A stretch of 64,000 bases of DNA, taken from Kineococcus sp. NBC_00420 (GTDB taxonomy: Bacteria; Actinomycetota; Actinomycetes; Actinomycetales; Kineococcaceae). This document shows, in pieces, positions 56,110 through 64,000 of this stretch. Under the pieces are notes generated by a model, which was given only the letters and a program-made list of their open reading frames with translations, searched no databases and had not been told where the DNA came from. Position 1 is the stretch's first letter. Each line of letters opens with the position of its first letter. A program made the translations under genes and the position numbers. The stretch is taken from contig NZ_CP107930.1 in NCBI RefSeq assembly GCF_036021035.1, forward strand, positions 3,968,001-4,032,000. Direction: 5' to 3'.

Positions 56110-58011
56110 GTGGACTCGCACGGCTCCTGGACCTCACCTCTCACCGCCGACGCCGTCGCCGCGGCGGCACTGCGGTTGACCGCCGTCGCCCTCGACGGGG
56201 AGGGGCGTACGTGGTGGTCCGAGGGCCGTCCCGCCGAGGGGGGCCGGGTGGCCGTGATGCGCCGCGACCCCGACGGCGGGGTCGTCGAGGCGACCCCGTC
56301 CCTGGACGCGCGGACCCGGGTCCACGAGTACGGCGGCGGCTCCTGGGGGCTGGTCCGGTCCGCGCAGGGCGAGGTCGGGGTCGTCGCGGCCTCGGCGGGC
56401 GACCAGCGCTGGTTCCACGTCAGCGCCCCGCACCGCGCGCCGCGCCCGCTGACCCCGGCCGACGGGGTCCGCTACGCCGATCCCGTGCAGGTGGGGGACG
56501 GGGTGGTGCTCGTCGCCGAGGACGTCTCCGGTGAGGTCCCCCGGCGCGCCCTCGTGCACGTCCCGCTCGACGGTTCCGGCCCGCGGGAACTCTTCAGCGG
56601 GCCGCGGTTCCTGGCCGCGCCGCGGCTCTCCCCGGACGGGACGCGACTGGTCTGGATCAGCTGGGAACACCCCGACATGCCGTGGCAGGCGACCCTGTTG
56701 TGGGAGGCCTCCGTCGTCGACGGGGGACTGCGCGACGTGCGGGTGCTGGCCGGGCAGGACCAGCGGCAGTCCCTGGTCCACCCGGGTTTCGCCCCCGACG
56801 GCACCGTCCTCGTGGTCAGCGACCGCGACGGCTGGTGGAACCTGCACGAAGTGGTCGACGGCGGGCTGCGTCCGGTGCTGCCCGAGGCCGCCGAACAGGG
56901 TTTCCCGCCGTGGGTGTTCGCGACGACGTCCTGGGCGGCGCTGGACGCCGAGCGGATCGCGCTGATCCACGCGGCCGACGTCGGGTACCGCCTCGACGTG
57001 GTCCACCGGGGTTCCGGGGAACTGCACCGCCTCGACCTGCCGTTCACGGCCTGGACCCCGGTGCTCGCCGCCGTGGACGGCCGGATCGCCGCGATCGCGG
57101 CCTCGCCGACCACCCCCGCCGCGGTCGTCCTGCTGGACCCGGCGACCTCGGCCGTGGACGTCGTGCGGTCGGCCGCCGCGGCACCCGACCCCGCCTACCT
57201 CCCCGTCCCGCGCCCGCTCGAGGTGTCCAGTTCCGGGCGGACCGTCCACGCCCACCACTACCCGCCGACGCACCCCGACCACGTGGACGGCGGGCCCGCC
57301 CCGCACGTCCTGTTCGTGCACGGCGGACCCACGGCGCAGTCGCAGGCCGCGTACTCGCCGGAGGTCGCGTTCTTCACCTCCCGCGGCATCGGGGTCGTCG
57401 ACGTCCAGTACGGCGGGTCCACCGGGTACGGCCGCGCGTACCGCGAGGCCCTCGACGGCAACTGGGGGATCGTCGACGTCGAGGACTGCGCCGCCGTGGC
57501 CCGCCGGCTCGTCGCCGACGGTCTCGCCCCGGCCGGGCAGGTGGGCATCCGGGGTGGCAGCGCCGGCGGATTCACCGTCCTCGCGGCATTGACCGGGACC
57601 GACGCGTTCTCCGCCGGGACCTCCTACTACGGGGTGGCGGACCTGCGGGCGCTGGCCGCCGAGACCCACGACTTCGAGTCCCGCTACCTCGACTCCCTGG
57701 TCGGTCCGCTGCCCCAGGCCGAGGCGGTGTACGTCGAGCGGGCGCCGCTGTCCCACGTCGACGACCTGTCCTGCCCGGTCCTGCTGCTGCAGGGAGCCGA
57801 CGACCCGGTGGTCCCGCGGGCCCAGGCCGAGGCGTTCGCCGACGCGTTGGCCCGCAAGGGGTTGCCGCACGCGCTGCTGGTGTTCCCCGGTGAGCAGCAC
57901 GGGTTCCGCCGGGCCGAGAACGTCGTCGCCTCGCTCGAGGCGGAACTGTCGTTCTACGGGCAGGTCTGGGGTTTCGTCCCGCCCGGCGTCCCGCGGCTGC
58001 AGCTGCGCTGA
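56110..58011 (+). CDS. S9 family prolyl oligopeptidase-like peptidase
   Basis: 633 residues. N-terminal seven-bladed propeller-like half (about 1-360, with a VVSDRDGWWNLHEV blade), then an alpha/beta hydrolase domain (about 375-633): oxyanion segment FVHGGPTAQ, nucleophile GGSAGGFT, Asp in GADDPVVP, and His in EQHGFR. It cleaves short peptides or acylated amino acids, most likely in the cytosol because no signal peptide is seen. GTG start at 56110; the open frame extends upstream into a shadow of the RDD gene. Confidence 0.94.
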   Translation: MDSHGSWTSPLTADAVAAAALRLTAVALDGEGRTWWSEGRPAEGGRVAVMRRDPDGGVVEATPSLDARTRVHEYGGGSWGLVRSAQGEVGVVAASAGDQRWFHVSAPHRAPRPLTPADGVRYADPVQVGDGVVLVAEDVSGEVPRRALVHVPLDGSGPRELFSGPRFLAAPRLSPDGTRLVWISWEHPDMPWQATLLWEASVVDGGLRDVRVLAGQDQRQSLVHPGFAPDGTVLVVSDRDGWWNLHEVVDGGLRPVLPEAAEQGFPPWVFATTSWAALDAERIALIHAADVGYRLDVVHRGSGELHRLDLPFTAWTPVLAAVDGRIAAIAASPTTPAAVVLLDPATSAVDVVRSAAAAPDPAYLPVPRPLEVSSSGRTVHAHHYPPTHPDHVDGGPAPHVLFVHGGPTAQSQAAYSPEVAFFTSRGIGVVDVQYGGSTGYGRAYREALDGNWGIVDVEDCAAVARRLVADGLAPAGQVGIRGGSAGGFTVLAALTGTDAFSAGTSYYGVADLRALAAETHDFESRYLDSLVGPLPQAEAVYVERAPLSHVDDLSCPVLLLQGADDPVVPRAQAEAFADALARKGLPHALLVFPGEQHGFRRAENVVASLEAELSFYGQVWGFVPPGVPRLQLR

Positions 58012-59007
58012 TCAGCGCGCCAGGAGTTCCAGGGTGTCGACGACCCGGTTCGAGAAGCCCCACTCGTTGTCGTACCAGGCGACGACCTTGACGTGGCGGC
58101 CGTCGACCCGGGTCAGGGCGGAGTCGAACACCGCGGAGGCGGGTCGGCCGGTGATGTCGCTGGACACCAGGGGTTCCTCGGAGAACTCGAGGATCCCGTT
58201 CAGGGGCCCGTCGGCGGCGGCGCGGTAGGCGGCGAGGACCTGCTCGCGGGTGACGTCGCGGGCCACCGTGGTGTTGAGCTCGACGATCGAGCCGACCGGC
58301 ACGGGGACCCGGATCGAGTCGCCGGACAGCTTCCCCGCCAGGTTCGGCAGGACCAGCCCGATGGCCTTCGCGGCGCCCGTCGTCGTCGGGACGATGTTCA
58401 CCCCGGCCGCGCGGGCGCGCCGCAGGTCGCGGTGCGGGCCGTCCTGCAGGTTCTGCTCCTGGGTGTAGGCGTGGACGGTCGTCATGAACCCGTGCTCGAT
58501 CCCGGCGAGGTCGTCGAGGACCGAGGCCAGCGGGGCCAGCGCGTTCGTCGTGCACGAGGCGTTGGAGACGATCGTGTGGGCCTGCGCGTCGTAGGCGCCG
58601 GTGTTCACGCCGTAGGCCAGGGTCACGTCCGCACCGTCGGCGGGGGCGCTGACCAGGACCTTGCGGGCCCCGGCCCGCAGGTGGGCCCGCGCGGCGCCGG
58701 CCGCGGTGAAGCGTCCCGTCGACTCCAGGACGAGGTCGACCCCGAGTTCCGCCCAGGGCAGGTCCGCCGGCTCGCGTTCGGCGAGCACGCGCACGCGCCG
58801 CCCGTCGACGACGAGGTCGGAACCCTCGACCTCGACGGTGCGGTCGAACCGGCCGAGGGAGGAGTCGTAGCGCAGCAGGTGCGCCAGCGTCCCGGGGGCG
58901 CTCAGGTCGTTGACGGCGACGAGTTCCAGGTCGCTCCCGCGGGTGAGGAGGGCGCGCAGGGTGTTGCGGCCGATGCGGCCGAAACCGTTGATGGCGATGC
59001 GGGTCAT
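58012..59007 (-). CDS. gap: Glyceraldehyde-3-phosphate dehydrogenase
   Basis: 331 residues. Oxidises glyceraldehyde-3-phosphate to 1,3-bisphosphoglycerate with NAD. N-terminal NAD site INGFGRIGRN, catalytic Cys in SNASCTTNALAP, HAYTQEQNLQDGPH, and ending WYDNEWGFSNRVVDTLE. The gene is not linked to pgk or tpi here, so it may be a second, non-cluster paralogue; whether another copy exists cannot be seen. ATG at 59007. It ends one base after the convergent S9 gene. Confidence 0.95.
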   Translation of the reverse strand: MTRIAINGFGRIGRNTLRALLTRGSDLELVAVNDLSAPGTLAHLLRYDSSLGRFDRTVEVEGSDLVVDGRRVRVLAEREPADLPWAELGVDLVLESTGRFTAAGAARAHLRAGARKVLVSAPADGADVTLAYGVNTGAYDAQAHTIVSNASCTTNALAPLASVLDDLAGIEHGFMTTVHAYTQEQNLQDGPHRDLRRARAAGVNIVPTTTGAAKAIGLVLPNLAGKLSGDSIRVPVPVGSIVELNTTVARDVTREQVLAAYRAAADGPLNGILEFSEEPLVSSDITGRPASAVFDSALTRVDGRHVKVVAWYDNEWGFSNRVVDTLELLAR

Positions 59008-59081
59008 GCCTCGAGGTTCGGTGTTCCGCCGGCGCGCGACCAGTGGCCGCAGCGACACCGGCCGCAAGGATCCCGCCAGGG

Positions 59082-60035
59082 TCAGGGGGCGAAGGTGTGC
59101 CGGTAGGCCGTCGGGGAGGTCCCGAGGACCCGCCGGAAGTGCAGCCGCAGGTTCGCGCCGCTGCCCAGCCCGACACGGTCGGCGATCTGCTCGACGCCGA
59201 GGTCGCTGCGTTCCAGGAGTTCCCGCGCCGCGTCGATCCGCGTCCGCAGCACCCACTGCATCGGGGTGTACCCGGTGCCCTCCAGGAACCGGCGCGAGAA
59301 CGTCCGGGCCGACACCCGCGCGTGACGGGCGAGCGCCTCCAGCGTCAGCGGTTGCCCGAGGTGGCGCAGCACCCACTCCCGGGTGCCGGCGTAGAGGTCG
59401 TCGACCGGTTCCGGGACGCTGCGCGGGACGTACTGGGCCTGGCCGCCGCTGCGGTAGGGCGCGGTGACGAGGCGACGGGCGGTGTGGTTCGACAACCCGA
59501 CGCCGTGGTCGCGCCGGACCAGGTGCAGGCACAGGTCGAGCCCGGACGCCGCGCCGGCGGAGGTGAGGACGCTGCCCTCGTCGACGAAGAGGACGTTCTC
59601 GTCGACCCGGACCGCGGGGTGGCGCTGCGCGAGGGCCCGCGCGTAGTGCCAGTGCGTCGTCGCGCGCAGGCCGTCCAGCAACCCGGTGGCGGCCAGGGCG
59701 AAGGCGCCGGTGGAGATCGCGGCGAGGCGGGCACCGCGGGCGTGCGCGGCCCGCAACGCCTCGACCACCTCGGGGGCGGGACGGGTCGTCGCGGGGTCGC
59801 GGTAGCCGGGGACGAACACGGTGTCGGCCTCCTGCAGCGCCTCCAGACCCTCCGCGACCTGGTAGGCCAGCCCGTCCCCACCGCGGACGGCGCCCGGCCG
59901 CGCGCCGCAGACCCGGACCTCGTAGGGCATGCTCGGCCGCCGCGAGAAGACCTGGGCGGGGATCCCGACGTCGAGGGGTTTCGCGCCGTCCAGCACCAGG
60001 ACGGCCACCCGGTGCGCTCCGCCCGTCCCCGCCAC
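59082..60035 (-). CDS. GlxA-type regulator (DJ-1/PfpI plus AraC)
   Basis: 317 residues. DJ-1/PfpI-like domain (about 8-170) followed by an AraC/XylS helix-turn-helix pair (about 215-315; ARVSARTFSRRFLEGTGYTPMQWVLRTRIDAARELLERSDLGVEQIADRVGLGS). The nucleophile position reads AISTGAFALA, with Ser-Thr in place of Cys, so enzymatic activity is unlikely; the domain serves as sensor. GTG start lies 6 bases behind TACCGT. Divergent from the SpoIIM-like gene with overlapping -10 boxes. Confidence 0.93.
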   Translation of the reverse strand: MAGTGGAHRVAVLVLDGAKPLDVGIPAQVFSRRPSMPYEVRVCGARPGAVRGGDGLAYQVAEGLEALQEADTVFVPGYRDPATTRPAPEVVEALRAAHARGARLAAISTGAFALAATGLLDGLRATTHWHYARALAQRHPAVRVDENVLFVDEGSVLTSAGAASGLDLCLHLVRRDHGVGLSNHTARRLVTAPYRSGGQAQYVPRSVPEPVDDLYAGTREWVLRHLGQPLTLEALARHARVSARTFSRRFLEGTGYTPMQWVLRTRIDAARELLERSDLGVEQIADRVGLGSGANLRLHFRRVLGTSPTAYRHTFAP

Positions 60036-60041
60036 GGGTCG

Positions 60042-60051
60042 ACGGTAGCTT
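60042..60051. promoter_or_regulatory. Back-to-back -10 boxes of the GlxA/SpoIIM pair
   Basis: Minus strand TACCGT (60042-60047), 6 bases from the GTG at 60035; plus strand TAGCTT (60046-60051), 7 bases from the GTG at 60059. Same 2-bp overlap as at the LysR/EamA pair. Confidence 0.5.
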
Positions 60052-60058
60052 GGGGGGG

Positions 60059-61057
60059 GTGGACGTCGACGCCTTCCGAGCGGTGCACGAGCACGAGTGG
60101 ACGCGGTTGCGCCGCCTCGTCGGGCAGCGCCATCTCAACGGCCAGGAGGCCGACGAACTCGTCGTGCTCTACCAGCGGACGGCGACCCACCTCTCCTCGT
60201 TGCGCTCCGCGCAGTCGGAGCCGGTGCTCCTCGACGAGCTTTCCACCGTGCTGGTCCGGGCGCGGGCGCGGCTCACGGGATCGCGCTACACGGCCTGGCG
60301 CCAGGTCGTGCACTTCACGACGCGGGGACTGCCCGCGGCGTTGTGGCGGGTGCGCTGGTGGACGTCCGGGGCGGCCGCGTTCACGATCCTGCTCGCCGTC
60401 GTCTCGGGGGTCTGGATGGCCGGGAACCCCGCCGCCCAGGCGAGCCTGTTCGGCTCCGACGAGAACGTCCGCCAGCTGGTGAACTCCGACTTCTCGGGCT
60501 ACTACTCCGAGTACGGGCACGCGTCCTTCGCCGGGAGGGTCTGGACGAACAACGCCGTCGTCGCCGCGACCTGCATCGCGCTGGGCATCACCGGGGTCTT
60601 CGTCGTGGTCGCGTTGACCCAGAACGCCGTGAACGTGGGGCTGCAGGGCGGCCTGCTCATCGAGAACGGCCGCGGTGAGCTGTTCTTCGGGTTGATCCTG
60701 CCGCACGGTCTGCTCGAGCTGACCGCGGTGTTCGTGGCCGCCGGCGCGGGGATGAAGTTGTTCTGGGCGTGGGTCTCTCCCGGCGCCCGCACCCGCTCGC
60801 AGTCGTTGGCCACCGAGGGCCGGGCGATGATGGGCATCGCCCTCGGCCTGGTGTTCGTCCTGTTCGTGTCGGGACTCATCGAGGGTTTCGTCACCCCCTC
60901 GGGCCTGCCGACGTGGGCGCGGATCGGCGTCGGGGCGCTGGCCGAGGTCGCGTTCCTCACCTACGTCCTCGTCCTGGGCCGACCCGCGGCCCGGGCGGGG
61001 GAGACCGGCGACCTCGAGGAACGCTTCGCCGGCGACACCGCGCCCGTCAGCGCGTAG
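60059..61057 (+). CDS. Stage II sporulation protein M family (SpoIIM/DUF95) membrane protein
   Basis: 332 residues. N-terminal soluble helical part (about 1-95, VLYQRTATHLSSLRS) followed by about five membrane helices. The family pattern is seen in the ITGVFVVVALTQNAVNVGLQGGLLIENGRGELFFGLILPHGLLELTAVFVAAGAGM stretch, including the HGxLE motif. Non-sporulating actinobacteria keep such proteins near RDD and MoxR genes; here an RDD gene lies 4 kb away. GTG at 60059 chosen over TTG at 60050. Role unknown. Confidence 0.9.
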   Translation: MDVDAFRAVHEHEWTRLRRLVGQRHLNGQEADELVVLYQRTATHLSSLRSAQSEPVLLDELSTVLVRARARLTGSRYTAWRQVVHFTTRGLPAALWRVRWWTSGAAAFTILLAVVSGVWMAGNPAAQASLFGSDENVRQLVNSDFSGYYSEYGHASFAGRVWTNNAVVAATCIALGITGVFVVVALTQNAVNVGLQGGLLIENGRGELFFGLILPHGLLELTAVFVAAGAGMKLFWAWVSPGARTRSQSLATEGRAMMGIALGLVFVLFVSGLIEGFVTPSGLPTWARIGVGALAEVAFLTYVLVLGRPAARAGETGDLEERFAGDTAPVSA

Positions 61058-61058
61058 C

Positions 61059-62429
61059 TCAGCCGCTGCCCAGCAGGCTGCGGGTGAGCGACTCCGCGTC
61101 GGAGAGCAGTTCGTCCAGCGCCGCCCGCACGTCCTCGTCGCGGACGTCGTGACCGGCCTCGGCCCCGAACAGGACCGCGCGGCGCAGCAGTTCCTTCGCG
61201 AAGCTCGCCGTGACCCCGGCGCTCCGGGCGGCGGCGTCGCGCAGGACCTCCTCCGACACCCCGAGCCCGCGGGCGTAGAGGCGGAACAGCTCCAGGCGGG
61301 CGGCCTCATCCGGCAGCGGGACCTCCACGGCCAGGTCGACCCGGCCCGGGCGTTGCGCCAGCGCCCGTTCCAGCAGGTCCGCCCGGTTCGTCGTGAGCAG
61401 GAACGCGACGTCGGCGTCGCCGTCGAGGCCGTCCATCGCGTCCAGCAGCTCGAAGAGCAGCGGCCGCTCGCCGGGGGAGTGGCCGCGGTCCTCGGCTACG
61501 AGGTCGCAGTCCTCGAGCACGACGATCGCGGGCTGCATCGCGCGGGCCAGGTGCGCGGCCAGCGTCACGAAACCCAGGGTCTGACCGGCGAGCAGGACGA
61601 CCGTCGTCCCCTGCGCACGGGCCACGAGGTGGCGCACGGTGAGCGTCTTGCCGGTCCCGGGCGGGCCGTAGAGCAGGATCCCGCGCTTGAGGTGCTGGCC
61701 CGCCCGTGCCAGCTGCTCGGCGTGGGCGCCCACCCCGACGACGTGGCGCGCGATGCGTTCCAGCGCACCGTCGGGGAGCACGACGTCACCGGCCCCCACG
61801 GTGGGACGGTGGACGAAGGTGATCCCGGAGTTGTTGTGCTCGTAGGGCGACCCGGAGAACGACAGCACCTGACCCCGCAGGACGCTGTGCTCGATCATCA
61901 GCCGGCGGACCTCGGCGATGAACTCCGGGACGAGGCCCTCCTCCGGGCAGGCGACCTCGAACCCCGCCGGGTGCCCGCTGTGCCGTTGCGCCGAGCGCTG
62001 CAGCACCGCGACGGGCTGCCCGTCGAAGTGCAGCATCCGCACCCCGAACGCGACGACGCGCCGGGTGGTGTCCGGGCCGGTGGGCAGGTTCACCCGGTCC
62101 ACGGCGCCGGTGCCGAACCGGCCGAAGACCCCGGACAGGAAGTCGGAGAACCCCTGGTGGTTGCGCTGGTCGCCACCGCCGATGCCGACGACCTCCTCCT
62201 CGCCGCCGCGTTCCGCCAGCAGCGTCAGGGCGATGTCGAGGTCGACGTACTGGTGCTCGGGGACCTCCTCGCGCACCACCGGCACCTGCTGGGCAGGGAC
62301 GCCCAGGAAGGCGCCCACCACGTCCCCGACGGCGGGCCGGGACTCGTCCGCGTCGACCTGCTGGGAGTGCACGACGTCGTCCAGGAACGTCCGGATCGAC
62401 CGGGCCAGGTCACGGGTCTCTGCGTCCAT
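61059..62429 (-). CDS. AAA family ATPase
   Basis: 456 residues. N-terminal region (about 1-235) with no clear domain, then an AAA module (about 245-450): Walker A LLYGPPGTGKT, Walker B AIVVLEDCDLV, sensor 1 TTNRAD, and arginine finger in QRPGRVD. The overall form is that of spastin/Vps4-type proteins that remodel protein complexes. Its ATG overlaps the serine hydrolase stop by 20 bases, so the two are likely co-transcribed. Partner unknown. Confidence 0.9.
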   Translation of the reverse strand: MDAETRDLARSIRTFLDDVVHSQQVDADESRPAVGDVVGAFLGVPAQQVPVVREEVPEHQYVDLDIALTLLAERGGEEEVVGIGGGDQRNHQGFSDFLSGVFGRFGTGAVDRVNLPTGPDTTRRVVAFGVRMLHFDGQPVAVLQRSAQRHSGHPAGFEVACPEEGLVPEFIAEVRRLMIEHSVLRGQVLSFSGSPYEHNNSGITFVHRPTVGAGDVVLPDGALERIARHVVGVGAHAEQLARAGQHLKRGILLYGPPGTGKTLTVRHLVARAQGTTVVLLAGQTLGFVTLAAHLARAMQPAIVVLEDCDLVAEDRGHSPGERPLLFELLDAMDGLDGDADVAFLLTTNRADLLERALAQRPGRVDLAVEVPLPDEAARLELFRLYARGLGVSEEVLRDAAARSAGVTASFAKELLRRAVLFGAEAGHDVRDEDVRAALDELLSDAESLTRSLLGSG

Positions 62430-63360
62430 GCCCTGATCGTGTCGGGGGGCTCGGACACTGCGCCACCGACTTCCGGAAACCGGTCAGGTCCACCCGCGAA
62501 CGGTCCGGGTGGACGCGGTTCGTGAGCAGCACCCGACACGTTCCCCGCACCGGGTCCAGGAGCAGCGACGTCCCGGTGAACCCCGTGTGGCCCAGGTGGT
62601 CCGGGGTCGGCATCCAGCTCGGGTCACCCACCCGCAGACCCTCCCCGGAGCTCATCCGCCGCCACGACCCCTCCGAGAGCAGGGTCCGCTCGAGCAGGCC
62701 CCGACCCAGGGCGTGCACCTCCTCGGCGGTGCCGAACAGCCCGGCGTTGCCGGCCGGGCGCCGCAACGAGGCCGCGAACTCGTCGTGCACCACACCCCGC
62801 GGGGTACCCGTCTCGGTGGCCGGGACGGGCTCCGCCACCGGCCAGAAGAGCGGCCCGCCCAGTCCCAGGGGGTGCGTGACGAACTCCTCGAGCAGGGAGT
62901 CCAGTCCCTGCCCGGTCGCCTCCTCGGCCAGGTGCCCGGCGGTGACGTAGCCGACGCAGGAGTAGCGGAACTCCGCCCCCGGCGCCGACTCCAGCGGCGC
63001 GTCGAGGGCCCGCTGCAACCGCTGCGCCGGTCGCAGGTCGGTGCGGCGCCAGACGTCGGACACCGCGGGCAGACCGGAGGTGTGGGCCAGCAGTTGCCCG
63101 ATCGTGAAACCCCGCTCGGTGGGGCGGTCGAGGTCCAGGGCACCGACCTCGGCCAGGGAGTGCACGACGGTGGCGGTGAAGACCTTGGTCAGCGAGGCCA
63201 GGTCGAAGCGGGTGGCCGCGGTGACCGGGGTCGGGTCGTCGTGCGCCAGGGTTCCCGCCACCGCCCGCTGCACGGGAGCGCCGGGGGTCGAGGACACCGC
63301 GCTCGCACCGGAGAACAACCGGTCGCGGAGACCGGCGGCGAGGGCGGCGCTGAGCTCCAC
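62410..63360 (-). CDS. Serine hydrolase of the beta-lactamase/class C family
   Basis: 316 residues. SxxK motif in DLASLTKVFTA, Tyr motif in YSCVGYVTAG, and a C-terminal HTGFTGTSLL in place of KTG, as in esterase-type members. No signal peptide is visible with the GTG at 63360, so it is probably cytosolic or surface-loaded by other means. Likely an esterase or D-aminopeptidase rather than a beta-lactamase. Ribosome site GGAGG 8 bases before the GTG. Confidence 0.9.
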   Translation of the reverse strand: MELSAALAAGLRDRLFSGASAVSSTPGAPVQRAVAGTLAHDDPTPVTAATRFDLASLTKVFTATVVHSLAEVGALDLDRPTERGFTIGQLLAHTSGLPAVSDVWRRTDLRPAQRLQRALDAPLESAPGAEFRYSCVGYVTAGHLAEEATGQGLDSLLEEFVTHPLGLGGPLFWPVAEPVPATETGTPRGVVHDEFAASLRRPAGNAGLFGTAEEVHALGRGLLERTLLSEGSWRRMSSGEGLRVGDPSWMPTPDHLGHTGFTGTSLLLDPVRGTCRVLLTNRVHPDRSRVDLTGFRKSVAQCPSPPTRSGHGRRDP

Positions 63361-63375
63361 GTCGCGATCCTCCCA

Positions 63376-63411
63376 CCCCGGCCCGTGATCCCCCGGGATC
63401 ACGGGCCGGGG
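63376..63411. terminator. 17-bp perfect hairpin after the ABC transporter gene
   Basis: Arms 63376-63392 and 63395-63411 pair without mismatch around a minimal loop; the ABC gene stop codon (63399-63401) is in the right arm. It lies 15 bases upstream of the serine hydrolase start, so it separates that gene from the ABC gene. Confidence 0.7.
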
Positions 63412-64000
63412 GTGGTGGGGCGGGACCAGGTGTCCCACAACCGCGCGTAGCGGCCACCGAGTTTGAGCAGCTCGGCGTGGCTGCCCAGCTCGGTCACCTG
63501 CCCGCGTTCCACGACGGCGATGGCGTCGCACACCGCCGCCTGGGACAGCCGGTGCGCGACGACCAGCGCCGTCCGTCCCGCCACGACCGCCACCGCGGAC
63601 TGCTCCAGGTCCCGCGCACCCGCACTGCCCGCCTCGGCGGTGGCCTCGTCCAGCACCACGACGGGCGGGTCGCGCAGCACGATCCGGGCCAGGGCCAGCT
63701 GCTGCTGCCGGGCGGGGGACAGGGGGAGCTCGCCCGGCCCGACCCGCGTGCCCAGCCCGTCGGGCAGCGCCTCGACCCAGTCCTGCGCGCCGACCACGGC
63801 CAGCGCCCGGTGCAGGTCGGCGTCCGTGGCGTCGGGACGGGCCAGCGTGAGGTCCTCGCGCAGCGTACCGGTGAAGACGTGGGACTCCTGGGCGATGACC
63901 CCGATCCGCTCCCGGACCGCGACGGCGTCCAGTTCGTCGAGGTCGGCGGCGCCGGACCGGCCCACCAGGGTGATGGTCCCGCCGCTCGCGGGGAACACCC
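63399..64000 (-). CDS. ABC transporter ATP-binding domain, N-terminal part outside the window
   Basis: Last 200 residues of an exporter-type nucleotide-binding domain. Q-loop GVIAQESHVFTGTLREDL, a signature that reads LSPARQQQLALAR (instead of LSGGQ), Walker B VVVLDEATAEAGS, and H-loop in VVAHRLSQ. The gene continues to the window edge, so membrane helices cannot be seen. The modified signature and an atypical D-loop (Ala-Glu-Ala instead of Ser-Ala-Leu-Asp) suggest the degenerate half of a heterodimeric exporter. Confidence 0.9.
   Translation of the reverse strand, partial: VFPASGGTITLVGRSGAADLDELDAVAVRERIGVIAQESHVFTGTLREDLTLARPDATDADLHRALAVVGAQDWVEALPDGLGTRVGPGELPLSPARQQQLALARIVLRDPPVVVLDEATAEAGSAGARDLEQSAVAVVAGRTALVVAHRLSQAAVCDAIAVVERGQVTELGSHAELLKLGGRYARLWDTWSRPTTPGP

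Overview
The window is one continuous chromosomal stretch of a very GC-rich actinomycete. Evidence for this is the strong G/C bias at third codon positions, many GTG starts, a WhiB-family regulator, coenzyme F420 biosynthesis genes, a four-gene conservon, and a DprE2-like reductase. Gene content and order suggest Kineosporiales, possibly Kineococcus; this is inference, as no rRNA or other marker is present. I saw no tRNA, rRNA, CRISPR array, transposase, prophage or replication origin. About 60 protein genes are packed with short spacers, many GTGA/ATGA overlaps, and hairpin terminators between convergent genes.

Layout. 1-12.9 kb: alcohol dehydrogenase (cut by the edge) with a MerR regulator, a membrane diguanylate cyclase, an exported amidase with LGFP repeats, a membrane glycosyltransferase, DprE2, an AEC transporter with a 12-codon leader ORF, GalE, ManA, a flotillin/NfeD pair and a TIGR03089 protein. 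13-20 kb: a glycan assembly group (large membrane protein, GT2, a GT4-methyltransferase fusion, a flippase-like membrane protein). 20-26 kb: small conserved genes, a NarL-type response regulator with a non-standard start, LysR/EamA and a DNA glycosylase. 26-38 kb: a core actinobacterial block (cyclase, fbiB, fbiA, whiB, zincin-like protein, DUF3499, manB, Trm112, SIS) with a conservon (histidine kinase, roadblock, DUF742, GTPase) lying between whiB and the zincin-like gene. 38-49.6 kb: an accessory block. 49.7-64 kb: ahcY, ppk2, glgX, RDD, S9 peptidase, gap, GlxA-type regulator, SpoIIM-like protein, AAA ATPase, serine hydrolase and a cut ABC transporter.

The most unusual part is 39.7-49.6 kb. 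A tightly coupled minus-strand operon encodes a GAF/degenerate-GGDEF protein, a small exosortase-like membrane protein with a C/R/H triad, a processive-type GT2, a secreted protein ending in a sorting-signal-like tail, and a UDP-GlcNAc 2-epimerase. An EAL phosphodiesterase with two GAF domains follows. A divergent CHASE sensor kinase whose phospho-accepting His is replaced by Asp flanks it. Together they look like a nucleotide-signalling-controlled system that makes a surface glycan and anchors or glycosylates a surface protein. This is inferred from motifs and order only.

A second theme is expression signals. At many genes a TANNNT element lies 6-9 bases before the start codon, which implies widespread leaderless mRNAs. 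Two divergent gene pairs share back-to-back -10 boxes that overlap by 2 bp. Two genes share an identical TTGACT-17-TGTAAT promoter.
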